From Casuarius casuarius (taxonomy: Eukaryota; Chordata; Aves; Casuariiformes; Casuariidae): a DNA stretch of 64,000 bases. Location of the stretch: assembly GCA_003342895.1 (NCBI GenBank), contig PTFA01000091.1:1561660-1625659 (forward strand), written 5' to 3'. The notes beneath the pieces were generated by a model that saw only the letters and a list, made by a program, of their open reading frames with translations, was not told the DNA's origin and did not search any database. Of this stretch, positions 12,871 through 27,158 are shown one piece after another. The position numbers and the translations under genes were made by a program. Numbering within the stretch: the first letter of the stretch is position 1; every line of letters starts with the position of its first letter.

Positions 12871-13962
12871 TGGCGAATAGACCAAACAGCTGGCCTAACA
12901 GCAGGCCAAAGACCTTCCTGGGCCAGGACTGTGTTGAGAGAACAGAATGGTGCAATAGAGATCTACGGAACATACTCCATCTCAGACTCTGAGTGCACAG
13001 CTGAGTTAGGCAAGAGTACACAACCAGTCCTACAGTCATTAAGCTACGAAATGAAAGGAAAATTTCATAAAGACCTATCTAATAAATTGTTGGATACTTT
13101 GCCCAGTACTGAGTTTTCACAAACTAATTAATTACAAGATTGCATCTTGTGAACCAAAAAATGAAAACAAAACTCATCTGGATTAATAAAGAAATGCAAC
13201 TTATCTAACTTAATTTGTGAATGTTGTGACATTTTAATAGCACAGCACCTTGCTTTTTTGTGATTCTAATCACGTAAAAAACATTTTAAAAGTATTTTAC
13301 ATGACAGCTTAACACCATAAATTCAACTTAGCAAAACCTATTAACAAGCAGTTATTATGTAATTTTGCATACGCTTATGCAGAAGAGAGGAGGTATGTGC
13401 AAAATAATCATGCCTCTGAAAGAAGTCTTAGAAAGCTTTAATAATCAGGAGAAAATCTCTTTATGAAACAGGTAAAAGTGAGGTTTTCCAGCACTCAAGA
13501 AATCTAAACAAGAAGAATTGAAAGCACAACCCAAACTCTCCTGAAAGATTTTACTAAGCCACAGCAACACTGGCACTGAAGTGTTAAAGTAGACAGTATT
13601 AAAGAGACAGGGTGTTCTACAAAATTGGGCAAAATTATAATCTGGGTCATGTGTAAAACTGGAATATATGACTACCTCCTGCATTTCCAAAAATAGTACC
13701 TTCTGTCTGCAGAATATAAAATATTTAAATCACTGTTGCTGACCCTCTTGATGCATGTTCTAGGGTGGTTTATGTCTTGATTATATATGACTGAGTATAT
13801 GAATTTCTTCTTCTATTTCTCTGTCAGCTGGATTTCTTCTGCAGCTAATTGGAAGCCAGGGAACTTTGCCTATGGGAAAGCCAACAGCTATTGCAGCCTG
13901 TCTCCACTAGAATTTATCTTTTAGAAGTATAACAAGGTCATTTTTAAAAGATGTAAATAAAT

Positions 13963-13983
13963 GGGGAGGGGGGGGAGAGGAGG
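13963..13983 (+). repeat. G-rich tract (possible G-quadruplex)
   Basis: Contains GGGGAGGGGGGGGAG followed by further GG pairs, within a polypurine stretch. The same 15-base core occurs at 38377-38391. Confidence 0.4.
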
Positions 13984-14244
13984 AGAGACCAATGTGAGAT
14001 GCGACAGTCCAGGTTATTAACTAGTGCAAGATGACTAAATAGGAGGTACTACTATTCAAAATCCGTACGTTTGCTCATTAGTCATTGCTGAGACATGCAA
14101 CTGAAACACTGTACTGGCAACTGTTCTTTACTTGGCAAAGTTTGATGCAGGCTGGGAGCAATTTACAGGCTATAAGAAATTGATTTTTTTTTTTTTAAAC
14201 GCTCTTGTGTTTGTATTACAAGTAGAGATCTACAAGAATGCAGT

Positions 14245-14268
14245 GTTTTGTTTTGTTTTGTTTTTTTT
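14245..14268 (+). repeat. (TTTTG)n-type simple repeat
   Basis: Four TTTTG-like units followed by a T run. Simple sequence only. Confidence 0.8.
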
Positions 14269-16999
14269 CCTGTTTCCCCTTCTTAGAACAGGTGAGCAAT
14301 GCTCACAGTGTTTCCTTCCACTATAAATAAGTGCCTATTGCTTTTACTTGACACTTGCTTTCCATTTTCCCATCAACGGCTACCCTGGGAACAGACTCCT
14401 GAGCCTTTTCTCTGAACGCCACATGGAATACACTGCCACAAATGTTTCATAAGCCTCCTTCCATAAAATAAATACGAACAAAAAAAGAGCTAGAGTACGA
14501 GTCAATACTTGTTGAAATAACTATCCCCCCTCTCCCCTTCATTTCTACTGTGCTCAGAACGAAGGCTGAAGTCAAGTAGTTTACAGGCATCTACTGTGGA
14601 AGTAATGGTGCTAGAGAGAAACCAAGTAAAAAAAAAGCTAAGTAACATGCACTTTTACTGTTTTTTAGTTCTCTAGCTTCCTAACTTATTCCAGTGTGGA
14701 AGAAGATGCATTTGCTTATAAATGTTAAGGATTTGCTGATCATTATAGGTAAATTTAAGATTGACCTAACAAGTGCACAGCTGGCCCAAACTACTGTAGC
14801 ATCAGATTTCTTCTTTGTATCCCTACAATACTAAGAAATAAGGGAGAACCACAAATAAGGAGCCAAGGCACTGAGAATTCATTTCACTTTCTTGAAGTTC
14901 AATCTAAAACCATCCCTATTAAGATAAGCAATAAAAAGGGTGTACAATAGCTCTAGACAACCCACTGAAGCTGGTCTAAAGCCTTATTTATTGGCAGAGC
15001 ATATTAATAAGAAAAGCCAGATCAAACTAGCTCTAGATCTTTTAAGGTTAGGGTTACAAGAGGGTGAACTGCTAAGAGGCAGCTGAATGGGATTTCAGTT
15101 TAAATGCTGATTTCACTATGTTACTAAGCAGATGGGCTACTCTCACAGAAGCATCTCAGGTATCACTTCAAGTATGGAAAGTAGACACAGAATTAGGAAT
15201 AGCAACTACTGATTATAAACTTGGACTTTCTTACTGTAGCAGACACTAAATTTAAATTACATGCTCACAATGAAAAGTCTATGAGAAGATATATTACAAT
15301 TGGCACAATTATGGCTTATGGATTTATTGACTCATTTTGCATGAAGGGAAGAGTCTCAAATTTTTTATAAATGCAATCTGACACTTTATATAGACACTAT
15401 ACAGAGTAACGAAATATTAAAACACATCAGTCATTTCTACTACATACCAGTTTTTCAAACACATATGTTTAACTGTTGAATTCTGTCTAGATACATAGGT
15501 GGAATTGCAATAGAGTATTGCTGAGTGACATGCAACACCGTACTTATAGCACCATTTTGGGAACACATCACTATCAAGAGTAAAAAGAGTAGCTACTTTT
15601 TATTGCTACAATACATATGGTATCAGATACTTCAACAGAGTTCTGTGAATTCTTTTTTTAAACCTCTGATGTAACATTTTAAATAGCCATGAAGAAGGTT
15701 TCTCCTATTGTCTTCCACAATGCTAAGAGATTTAAAATAAATAAAAGTACAAGAAGAACAGCTTGGACTTGAAACAAGTTGTATGTTCTTTCCTAGGAAG
15801 GGAGACTACTTAAATAAAATAGTTTTTCATTTCCTCCTCCTCCTCGGAGCAAACTTAATCCCGCAGAAGCAAGGAAAAAAAAAAAAAAAATCTTGGGCTT
15901 AAGTCAAGAGAAAAATCACTAAAAGACAAACAAAAAAGCAGCTAATAAATCATGAAACAGTATTTCCACCTGGAGGTTTTCAAATCTGTCAACTGCATTT
16001 TGTTGAAAATAGTGGAAATTTGGAAGTTGCAGATGCTACTAGGAACTCCATGAAGTAAGCAAACATGGGGTGTGAATACCACATGTTTCACTACTTAATA
16101 AAATACTTCAGAAAGCTTGGCTAAACAACAAATAAAAAACAGAAACAAAAACCCTTAGTAATATATAAGTATTCTTAAAAATAGCATGATGTTCTCGATT
16201 CATTTACAGAAAAATCACACTTACCAGACCGATTTAAAGGTTTTTCGAGAATGCACTTCAGCACTACTCAGCTAAAATGATGATACTAAATTGGAAACAA
16301 ACTTTCTTCAGCTATGACAGACCTCATTATAACAAACTATTTTTTATACTTCATGAAAGTTTATTCCACATATGCTTGACTCACCTTTGTTAGGTGATCC
16401 TTTTCTCTTGCATCATGAGAGATATGTATTTTAAGAGGTAACGGTCTGCTTATAAATAGTAACATGCTAGTGTAATAGCTTGTTTGTGTGACACAGGAGT
16501 ATTTTCTTTTCTTCCATTCTCTCCAGCATAACTGGAAAAAATAACAGCCAACTGTGAAAGGATCTGGATAGCTCAAAGGGCATTAAAAAAGGTACTGGCG
16601 ATAAATTAGAATATTGCAGCCCTCTTTTATGGGTTTCAGACATTGCTTCACAGTTGAGAACTGTACATGAATTTTAAGCAGCCTGCTGGGTCAGGCTAAC
16701 TCACAAGAAGCATTATGAGCCATTACTGTGTATCATCATCAGGTAGGTCTCAATACTGAGTCTTCCTCACAAAGTACTTACAGAACACAGGAGTCCAAAT
16801 GAGAGAGAGTATCACCAGGGTGTACAAGGGATACTGGAGCTTTTTGCTCTCCCAAACTTTCAGAAGTTTTTTCAGGTGGAATCCATCCTATGCAAATACC
16901 CATAAAAAGAGAAGATCAGCTGTATCTAAAGTTATCAGAAGCCAGCTTAGAGCACTGAATCCCCATTTTTTGATCAAAGCTCATTCTCGCATATCTCAC

Positions 17000-17160
17000 T
17001 TTGGGTTGACAACAATCATTGCTTCCTTTTCTGTATTCCTTCTGCATGATATGGGAAAAAAGGCCTGCAGGGCAGCAAACTCTTGCTCAAGTCTGTTCAC
17101 ATACGTGTATAAGCCAGTGTTTTGGCTGGATGCATCACATGTCATTCTGTGACCTACTAG
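17000..17160 (-). other. Candidate exon, minus strand (unidentified)
   Basis: On the minus strand a very long pyrimidine tract ending TTTTAAG precedes position 17160, and a donor-like AAA|GTGAGA follows position 17000. The 161-base segment is open for 53 codons (phase 0 in, phase 2 out) and includes the peptide RLEQEFAALQAFF. It has the orientation of the gene starting at 28566 but cannot splice directly to that exon, which ends in phase 1. The plus strand is also open across the region. No family recognised; possibly chance. Confidence 0.15.
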
Positions 17161-17433
17161 CTTAAAACAAACAAACAAAAAGAAAAAAAACCCCAACACC
17201 TAGTTGTTTATTTCCAGCAGTAAGAGAAAATTTGCACTGAAAAATGAAGCAAATCACTCTCCCCACTCCATAATACCTCTTGGATTAATGAGGTCCCTTC
17301 CCGTCTGCACAGCATGAAAACAACAGCTTAACTCCCATATGACAATTTTTACCTTTAATAAAATATTTTAAATACAAATCTTTCAAAGGGTTAAAAAAAC
17401 CTGCATGTGAGCTGTTAAGAGTGTTTTGTGGGA

Positions 17434-17455
17434 TTTTTTTTTTTTTTTTTTTTTT
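17434..17455. repeat. Poly(T) tract of 22 bases
   Basis: Uninterrupted T run. Simple sequence. Confidence 0.85.
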
Positions 17456-18101
17456 ACAGAAAGCAAGGGTTAAAAATATGAACAAAAACAGCCAGAGTCC
17501 TATCTCCTAGTAGCAGCTTCTGCGAGTTTCTCATGTTAAGCTGTTTTAGAGGTTTAGCATGACAGGCTAGGATGACAGAATATTGCAAGTTGCATGACAG
17601 AGCAGCAGGTGGAATGCAGCCAGATATAATGGGAGCACAGAGTGGCTGTTATTTGCTTCCATCATGACAGGTGTACCTTTTTTCCCTGCAGGACTGAGGA
17701 GACTATAACTGACATTCCAAAGGCAAAAATTCACTCGAGAATAGTTCTGCCAAGTTCTTAATGGCTATGATTTCATTTATGCGGGTTGTCGCTTGGCTAG
17801 GCTAGCCACCGCTATGCTGGACAGCAGCAAGGCTCTGAATTTAGCTTCAGAACACTTATTCTTATTTATTCTTTTGCACGAGGTGCAACTCCAAGAGAAA
17901 GAGGAGGAGGAGAAAGAGTAAATATCCTTCACAATGCATTTTCAGACAAACAATAATGTTTACTCAGCAGAAAGAAGCTCTCTCACCTTTCGCCTTGACC
18001 ACCCTTTCAACCATACAGAAGATGCTGGAGAACATTTATAGAGAGTATTTCAGTGACAGCAATTTCAGGCAATATAAAGGTAGAGGAGTCGGTTTTCTGC
18101 A

Positions 18102-18112
18102 CCCCCCCCCCC
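18102..18112. repeat. Poly(C) tract of 11 bases
   Basis: Eleven C in a row inside AT-rich DNA. Likely error-prone in assembly. Confidence 0.85.
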
Positions 18113-21100
18113 TTCACTAATGTTGATCCTACCCTTTAAAAAACATAAAATCTTGAGTGCTTTCATATCTTCAAGGGGTAAAAGTGCTAAAGAGCATGGC
18201 TGTATACACAAACACACATACAAAAATCAGTTATATCTGTTGAAACTTTCAGCTGGAAATGGTATAACCAGCTAGAAATATCTCTTAGTTACAGACATAA
18301 CCTTATATCAAAGCAATAAGCGACAAGAGTTAAGAATAGTGTGGTCTCCATTTACCATATTTTACCAGTCCTCTCCCCTCCCTGCAGTGGTATTACATCA
18401 CTACTCAATTTGCAAAGGAGTCTTGCTCTTGTAACGTATTCCACCTTTTCCACGTTTAATTTATTCATCTTTTTAAAATGCTGGTGATTTGAAACAGTGA
18501 ACTAAAGTGAACTAAATATTGGAGACTGAAAATCCTTTAATTTATTCACAGAATGAAAACAGTTTTTGAAGTAAACGGTAGAGTTTCAATAGCCATGAAA
18601 TTCAGTCTTGACATCACAACCTACAGCACTGCCATGCTAATCTGGGAGAGGATTACAGCTGTAAGGGGTTGATGCAGTCTTTGTTTACATGCAACCTCTG
18701 GCCTGTCTTCTGAAAGGGCTAGGGATCCACTAAATTCTGTATGCAATGGGAACACCAGTCCACCAGATGTGGATAAAGACAGTTTCACAAATCAAGCAGT
18801 AACAAAGCCTCCCTACTACTCAAAATGCACTTTTTAATCTGTGCATAAAAGTTAGTGGAATACCATGTATACTGCAAAATACTTGTGACAGCCTTCTAGT
18901 GAGAAATTCAGCATGTGATATGAGAGTGGGAATGTACCTGCTGGTTTTAAGTGACTCTAGTATCTGTTACCATGAGGTATCTCTTTGCTACAGTAATGCT
19001 ACTTGTTGGACCTCAAGACCTCTGTACATGCATTTTTACAGTTACTTAAATCTAAAGCTATAGCCCAGGCTCCATCTAAAATCAGAAGGTTTCTCTACTG
19101 TGTACTCTTCTCCCTCCTTCCTACAGAGTTTGTTGAGGGAGGAGGAGGGGAGACAATTGTATACATTTTTCTTTAAGGTACCAAGGAAGTTCTACCTACT
19201 TATCTCCAAAAAAACACATCCCTGTCCTTTGCAAGAACTAGACAAAGATCTGGTGACTCAGAAGGTGAGAATCCCAGCCTGCAGGATCTTTTTCTTATAC
19301 TAGGGTAATTCAATAAGAATTTTGCTACTCTTTAACTGGAGGAGGAAGATATCCATCATAAGGGTAATGCTGATTTTTATTTTTGCCATTCCAACCCCTC
19401 CCTAATTCCTCAGAAAGGAGAGGTTGGCATGTAGTTTGTTAAAATACAGTTCTCGAACTGTTACAGTCATGTGTACTATAACTGAAAACAGAAAACACTA
19501 CACAATCTTTATGAAGAATTAAAGATGCAAGGATTGGAGCTTGTATTCAAATGATTAAAGCAAAGTTAGAAAGCACAACAAAAGCAAGGTACCATATTAC
19601 TAAGTCCCAGATTCAATCTAAATAGAGCAATTTAAATTGTAGTCTACATTAGATCTGTAACAATCTTTACAGAAATAGGCAAGTCAAGTAGCAAAGTTAT
19701 CTTTAGAAAAAATCTATTAACAGTAATGGAATGATAATCCTCTTAGATTCATTGATGCTGACAGATTAAATACTTTAAATTCATTTTTTATTTTGTTAGC
19801 TCATTTGACACAAAGTCAGTCCTACATTTTTAATATTACAGTGGGAGTACAAGGAGTTTTGCTGTTACTGCGGTAAAGCTGGTATTAATAGAATGTCTCT
19901 GTGCGTTCAGCAAGTTCCTCAGGAGTAATAAAACCATAAACTAGGTTATCAAATGACAAGTAGAAAAAGATTAATTTGTTTCCATTTTTAACGTACTACC
20001 ACTATTTACTAGAAATTAGATCAGCATTACTGAATTTGCTTTCCATTTAAGAAAAGCCTAAAAAGCAGGACAAGAAAGAATACGTGAAGAGAACAAGAAA
20101 GAACACAGGAATAAGCATGTCTTCCCTATAATAGAGAATTAAATAATATAGGGTTACATACACAGACAACTTTCTGCTCTTAGAGTCAGGCCAGCACATC
20201 GCCAGCAATGGAGTAACCTCAAAGTTTTAAGCAATCCCTCTTACTCTCTCCCTTGAGAAACCACCATGCTCCAGCAACAAAACATTTTATAGCGATATTT
20301 CTTGGACCTGGATGCAAATGACAAATAGAGTGACCAAAGAAGAAACTTGCATATAGATTCTCTGGGGTCTAAGTGAAGGTCCTCGCTACAAGATTAGCGA
20401 TTGCTCTAGCAATATGGAGTTTCCTGTTATTCACAAAACCTTTCAAAAGGCTAATTTCACATTTCCGCTGATTAAAATTAAATTTTGAGACCTGGAAACT
20501 TTTCACAATACAAAATTACTTCCTGCATAGCCCTTTGCAATAAATGTTGAGATGCCTGCATTCTCTCAGAAATAAAAAAATATATGCCAGGCCTAGTATC
20601 ATAAATTATCACCAGCTGATTACCGGTCCCCCAAAAAACAGCCTAACATAATTTGGAATGGACATAGCAGACAGAAAAATAATACAAATGACTAGCAGCT
20701 GCGACTCCATTTCAGTGACTTGGATCTATAGAGTTGACCCACTGATTCTAACAAAATTTCACAGCTTATCAATGGTAAGTAAGATTTTTTTTTTCCAGTT
20801 CTGATTATCATTAGAGTATTTGTTAGCTACTTTCCCTTACAAAAAGGAAATCGCTGACCATTTGCCTAGGAACCATATAGACAGAAGTCCACAGAGCCTT
20901 TAAAAATGTGTAATTATCTAGGAAAAATAATTAAACTTCAGAATTAGAAAGCTGTTTTAATGCATCTATATTTTTTTAAAGATTACTTAAATCTGAGAAC
21001 AACATAACATGCATAAAAATTTTCAGAGTGTTACATGGAAGTCTTCAGTTAGAATACAGTGCTAAAGAGGAATGACATGCATTAAATATATGCACCACCT

Positions 21101-24100
21101 AGTGTCTTCCAGTGTGTCTGCTACATTCATTATTGATCTACAGTACATAGTTTTGACAGGCAAAGGGTTGTTAACTGCTACCCAACATTAATGTTTTACT
21201 CTATGCAAACAGTCCATGTTCTGTACAGCTAAGATAAAAGACACAAAAACAAAAAACTCCAACTCAAAACTCACATTATATATGTCAGCAGCAGTAAATA
21301 CCTTACAATATGTCATCAACAACAAATACCTCCTGAATTGGAAGCTAAAATTAATATTTCAAAAGGTAATGGCTCACCGCAGATCTTTAGTGGTTTTAAA
21401 TCTGGCCTAGAACATAGCTATCATGAAGCATTTGTCACCATAAAAGTCACAGACACATCTGTATAACTGCAATTCAGATATGGTTTTATATAAAAGGTTG
21501 AATTCAATTATTGGGGCAAATTTGTTTTTTTGTAATGCAATTTATTATTAGGAATGGTGCAAGTATAGAAGCAATTTTGTGAATAACTGTTGACAATTTA
21601 TAAGAAATCACCATGTTTGCTCTTTTTATGTTCATTCTCTGCCAGGATTCAAGTAATTCAATTATATATGCAGAAATTCTCATAGAAGAAAAGTTTTAGA
21701 TCCCCAAAAGCATCTTCTACTGAGAAAAAAAAATAGGCATATCCAACTAGAAGACAAGTGATACTGTACTTCCTTTAATCATTTACAAATAAGCAACATG
21801 TGTAACATTTCAGTTTTTCCTGTGTAGCAAGTCAAAGAGCATAGTAATGCACACAGGGGAAAAAAAAAAAATACTTATTTTGCGTATTCTAGAGATAAAA
21901 CTCTGATCAACTGGGATAAGATTTTTTCGAAAAGGTTTTTTTTAGATTGGCAATCAACAGAAGTTAAACACTGAAGCATATTAAATATTATTTTAATTTC
22001 ACATTCAGCATAAAGGCATAAAGCAGTTCTCCTCTGATTCTCAACCACTGGAAAGACTTGTCATTCTTAAACAAGTAGAAAAGTCAAAAGAAGTTTTTAA
22101 AAAGTGTTCTTACTGTTCTTTCTTTAAAACAGGCATTGACAAGAAAAAACAAAAAACTCAGCTACACTATTTTCTATCTCATTCATTTTGATTACACTTT
22201 TTACTTCTAGATACATTCAATAAGCTTTAACTACAGATGAATTATGCTTTTTTATTACAATGCTTCAAGTGTTGAAGTGTCCATTGGGCCTTCAAAGTAT
22301 CAAAGCAATTTACAATTACACCAGAATTACAATTACAGCAGGTACTGCATATAGGACAAGAAGAGTTTGCAATCGCCTCCAAAAAAGGTGCTGGAAGCAG
22401 AAAAATATGAAGTCACTTTCTTTAAGGTTACAGGTCAACTCCAGAGATGAGAATAAATTGCAGGTATATTCAGGTCCTGACCAAGCCTTCAACATCTAAG
22501 TCCCTAGTTATGACAAGGTAAGCATATGATTTGCCTACAGTAATAGAATTAGGAATTACTGGAAGTAAGCAGCACAGACAGTACAGAAAACTGGTCTGCT
22601 GCATTCACAGACCAGATGCTACAGCTTCATGCCATTGCTACCTTTCAAAGCTGCCTTGCATGCCTGCTTAAGGTAGAGCCTCTGCTAAAACATCATCTGT
22701 GAAACAGTAGACTCAAAGAACACATATATTTGATATCTCAACTGTGCCACTTTTCTCACAAGCCAGCTCCCCCCCGAGAGTTAACTTAGCTGCAGCCAGC
22801 GAAGTGGCTGATTACTATGAGGATGTCCCATTTCCCATTCCAACAGACTAAAACCATCCACTCTGAGGCTGCTTCTCCATCCATTTGCAAGCAATAGGCG
22901 TGTGACTTTTAAAGGCTTCTCAGAACATTGTTATCTAGAAATTAAGGTAATTGACTGCTTTCTCTCTTTCCACTGCACATTAAGCAAAAGTTTCCAATGA
23001 AATGTTCACAACAGGAGTTTTAAACATATATGTTAAAGTTCAGGTTTTTTAAGCAAGTAAAATATAAAAAGACTAGAATAACAGTATACTGAAATTGCAT
23101 TTATGTGTGCATGTAATCTCACATACATGTTCTTGTCTGAGATACCATGTTAATTCCTTATTGTCCTACCTTGAAATAGACACAGTAGTGCACGAAAAAA
23201 ATACCTTGTATAATCAAATTAATTTGATATCCCTTATTCATCCTCTTCTGTAATCCAAAAGCAAGCTAATAGCTGAGTAAATTCAAAGTGTGCTGAATTT
23301 TCCTAAAGGAAATAACTATGCACATTTTAAATCATTTTTAGATGGAACTAGATGAACTCACTGCAAGAGGGCTTCACTGAAGTCTATAACTTTCTAAAAT
23401 TCAAAAAAAGAAATGGCAATAAATATACAAAAACATGCATAGCAGTAGTAAGGAAGACATTAACTAGGGAGCAGCATGTTTTAGTGTAGCTGCCCTCTAA
23501 TATTCTCTGGACTAAAGCTCCTATAAAATGTTTGGTACTAAAAACTGTCATGTAAGTAACTGGACTAGACTGACCAAGATTCTGCAATGGTAACTTCTTC
23601 ATGAACAAGAGTTTTTGATTGCTCTAAAAAAGACCACAAAAAAGGTGGTGGTGGGGGATGAAAACAGACATTGATCAAAATTGTACAGGTACATTACAAG
23701 GATGAGATTATTTAAACTTGCACATAGTGTTAGCAGTTTTCAATATCTACTTGCAAGATGCTCTAAAATGTGGTTTATTGACCTCTAATGAGATACGCTG
23801 GAGTACAAAAAATTGCATACTTACAAAAAAATCATGCTATAAGGTAGGCACACGATACAACTTGACAATTAATGTTCTTTAAAAGTAGAAATAGAAAATG
23901 AAACACTTTTCCATTTTATACCAATGAATCTGACCATCTGCTCTACAGCAAGAGCAGCAGCATCTACAAAAACTGAAACAGCAGCCTCTGGTGTTAAAAT
24001 TCTGCTCTTTTTCTCAGACTCCACCTTTCGCCAGAAAGCAGGACTAAAAATACAGAAAAGGGTCCCTGAGGGATCCTTTGCACCGTTAAGTAATTTTCCA

Positions 24101-24934
24101 TCTTAGCATATATCATACTATTTGTGTTTGCTTTCTGTAATTCACTGTGAAAGTATCCGCAGATTAGTTTCTATTCTGCACTGGTGAAAATTCATCTTGA
24201 TACCAAGTCCTCTTACTGTATGGAGATGGACATTTTCTTTCATAGCATGGAAAGCTCATTTCACCCCCATATAGCTCACGTGTTGTTCCCTACATCTGAA
24301 AAGGCAGGAATTGCACATCTCTCAAGCAGATATATGAAGAAGCACATGCATATGAAGAATAAGGAAGAAAAAAATATTCTGCAATACACTACATTAAAGG
24401 CAGAATTATCCTGTCATTCCAGAAGTGAAATATTTTCAGAAATGTATGCATTAGAAAGAAAGCATATGATGGAGGCTGTGCACATCTCAGTTCACGATAG
24501 GATCACACATATAGCTCTTTGATTTTGTGTTTGAGTGATAGAGGGCAAACCTACTGCCATCCTGATCTGCTGTATGCCAGAAATCCAAAGTGCGCTCTCT
24601 GTGCAAAGCCGTAATGTACTCAAGCATTATTACAGTGCAAATTAAAAGAATCACTATTAGGATTAGTGTTCTATAGGAGATAGAATATATTCATGTCTGA
24701 AGTCAGTCTTGTGCTCAGTAGGAATAGTCAGACCTTCCCACTCGTTCTTTCTTTGAATTATCTCACAAACCATGTTACAATACATTACCAACATGGTAAT
24801 AGATGAACAAAAATTTCAGGAGAACTAAAAAAACTAAACGATGACTAAAAAAGAAAAAAAAAAAACCCATACATAGATGCTCTATCTGTCCCAAAACCTG
24901 TGCACCCAGTTTTGAAACACTGAGTCTCCAAGTG

Positions 24935-24995
24935 TTTTCTGTAGCTTTAGGTAAGTTAATTGTCCTCTAAGTCTTAATTTCTCCATGTATAAAAA
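24935..24995 (+). mobile_element. MIR-like SINE tail fragment
   Basis: Reads like a diverged copy of the MIR/CORE-SINE 3' half: 'taggtaagttaattgtc', then 'taatttctccatgtataaaa', matching the usual 'gggcaagtcacttaat ... ctccatctgtaaaa' order. Identified from memory of the consensus. Confidence 0.5.
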
Positions 24996-26959
24996 CAAAA
25001 ACAATGCCACATCACAAGCAAATCAAGCTTGTACCATTCTTAAGATTTGAGAGGAATGATAAACTATTAAGCAAACTCACCAGAAGGTTTATTTTCCGAG
25101 CATTTATAAAGTTAAATAATATAAATATTAACTGAGAAACACATGTAAGGCATCAACACCCTGCATGGTGAGCGGATGGATATTTCAAAGCAGAGCACGT
25201 GGTTTGTTATTTTAATGAATGCTTTATCCTAACAAGATAAAAACGCATCTGAATGGAGTGATTTGAACAGTCACACAAGAGAAACATAAATATTGTTCAT
25301 ATCTTTCCTTAATTTTTATTTACTCCCGTATCACTTGTTAAAAATATTTCAAGTCTACACCTAGTCAATAAGTTAATGACGTACCTACTGTAAGATCAAA
25401 TAAATCAATATGCTGACACTGTGTGTATTCAAATAGGCTTGGCAAGTCAGAAATATCTCTCCTTCAATTTTAAATAGTAAACTGTTGAATGTTTTTACAA
25501 ATAATCAAACAGCTTTACTCTCAGCAGGGTATCAGGAACAGAGAAACAAAACTTGAGACAATCTAATAGAACAATGGAAATAATATACTCCCTTTCCGAT
25601 GTAAAAAATCAGGACACCTAAAAAACCCACTCCATTAATTTAGCGTACACACAGAAACAGAACTGGCCACAGCAGAGCAGCAATATTCCTCAAAGCATCA
25701 GTGATAGCTCTTATACAGCTCTAAGGTATTGACAATGAAGTACTTTGCAAATATGGATAGAATTCAGATACACAAATGAAAGTCTAACCAAATTATAATG
25801 AAATAAATGGAGGCTCAACTAATTTGTGCAAGGACAGTGCTAAATACAAGACAAAAGGTACTCAATAGGACTCAAATAACTTGCACATCCATCCTATCTT
25901 CACCACAAGATTCCTGTATCAATAGAATTAGCTACTTCTATCTTTTTTAAAAACAGTATTATTTCTCCCAAGAGCTCTGTTGTCCAGGAACTAGTTTGTC
26001 TTCCTGGTTCCTAGAAACAAGATAATGCTTTAAACATGCAGCTTTCTACACTGTGTATTTTCAGTGCTTTTTATGTTAAAAGAAGAAATGAGAAAAAAAA
26101 AACCTTTCCGACTAAAAGAAGATATTTTCTTCAACAGCTTGTTGTTCACAGACCCACCCGTATTCCATTAACTTAGTGGAGCGGCTTAGTGGAGCACTTT
26201 ATCATAATAAAATCAATAGCAACATACAGTGGCTACCATGCAGTACTGTAAATGCATAGGTACCATTGGAACAGGAAGAGGAAAATCCCTAAATGATGCT
26301 TATTTAGAACAGAATGTACTCGGAGCTAGAAATACCACACAACACGTAGCTGTAGGCTTTAATATCGGGACACAGAAGAATACTAATGTTTGTATTTAAC
26401 AGACATCTTTATTCAGATACATGCAACTCAAAATTACAGTTTCTATGCATCAGATGATAAATACTAGTAACTTTCTTCTTATTTTCAAATTACTGTATCT
26501 ATACAATGTTCTAAGATAGAAATCCAAAACTATATATGTATATTCATTCCAATGGATTTAAAAATGTAATGTGAAGGTTATCCACAATCCTTTCATTTTT
26601 CTTTAAACCCTATTCAGAATAGAATCCTAGAATACAGTTGCTTTCAGAGGCAGCTTTTAGACAACTTCATAAACCATAATCTTATAGCTCAATGGGTCAC
26701 TAACTGAGGTTAACTGCTTCAGCTAAAGCTACAAGTAAACACTATGCAACACCACAACTAAGAGACTACAGCCGCATGACTGAGTCTAAAAATATCCTGT
26801 TATTCCTCGTAATAACGCCCCCAAACAACTCAACTCCAGTCAAGAGCCTGAAAAGACCTGTACGGTAAATTTTAATTAAGTAGTTGAAACATGTTCCTTA
26901 ACAGCAGCAGCAGAGTTGCCCTGCTGCACATGACTTGCAGTGTAAAATTTCAAATGTTT

Positions 26960-27005
26960 ATAGGGCCTGATCCTAATCTTATTTAACACAGTGCAAGAAC
27001 TGTCA
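26960..27005 (+). mobile_element. Ancient LINE 3'-end-like fragment
   Basis: Contains 'agggcctgatcctaatctta', resembling a phrase common in ancient sauropsid LINE (L3/CR1-like) tails. Only a short decayed piece is visible. Confidence 0.3.
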
Positions 27006-27125
27006 TAGAGTTCAAATGTGGAAAACAAAGGCAATAAGTACCCTGCACTATTGATTTAAATGCACACATATTCCTTTGCAGTCAGGGATATATTTTGATA
27101 GAAAAAGTAGTAAAAAATATGGGTT

Positions 27126-27158
27126 TATATATATATATGTACACATATATACATATAA
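27126..27158. repeat. AT/AC-rich simple repeat
   Basis: Alternating TA units pass into imperfect ACATAT units. Simple sequence. Confidence 0.8.

Larger units (their letters stand above)
5943..16999. other. Non-coding DNA, probably intronic
   Basis: Long AT-rich stretch without a convincing gene. It holds an assembly gap (6670-6709), a possible regulatory motif cluster (9290-9430), a weak LINE fragment (12790-12870), a G-rich tract (13963-13983) and a TTTTG microsatellite (14245-14268). All are entered separately. A minus-strand open frame at 6885-7139 has no recognisable domain and is not called. Confidence 0.6.

Noticed and set aside
16799..17152. 117-codon plus-strand open frame
   Set aside because: At about 62% AT, roughly three random ORFs of this length are expected in 64 kb over six frames. 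No domain is seen.
24184..24522. 112-codon plus-strand open frame
   Set aside because: No recognisable family and no raised CpG or GC. Random expectation.
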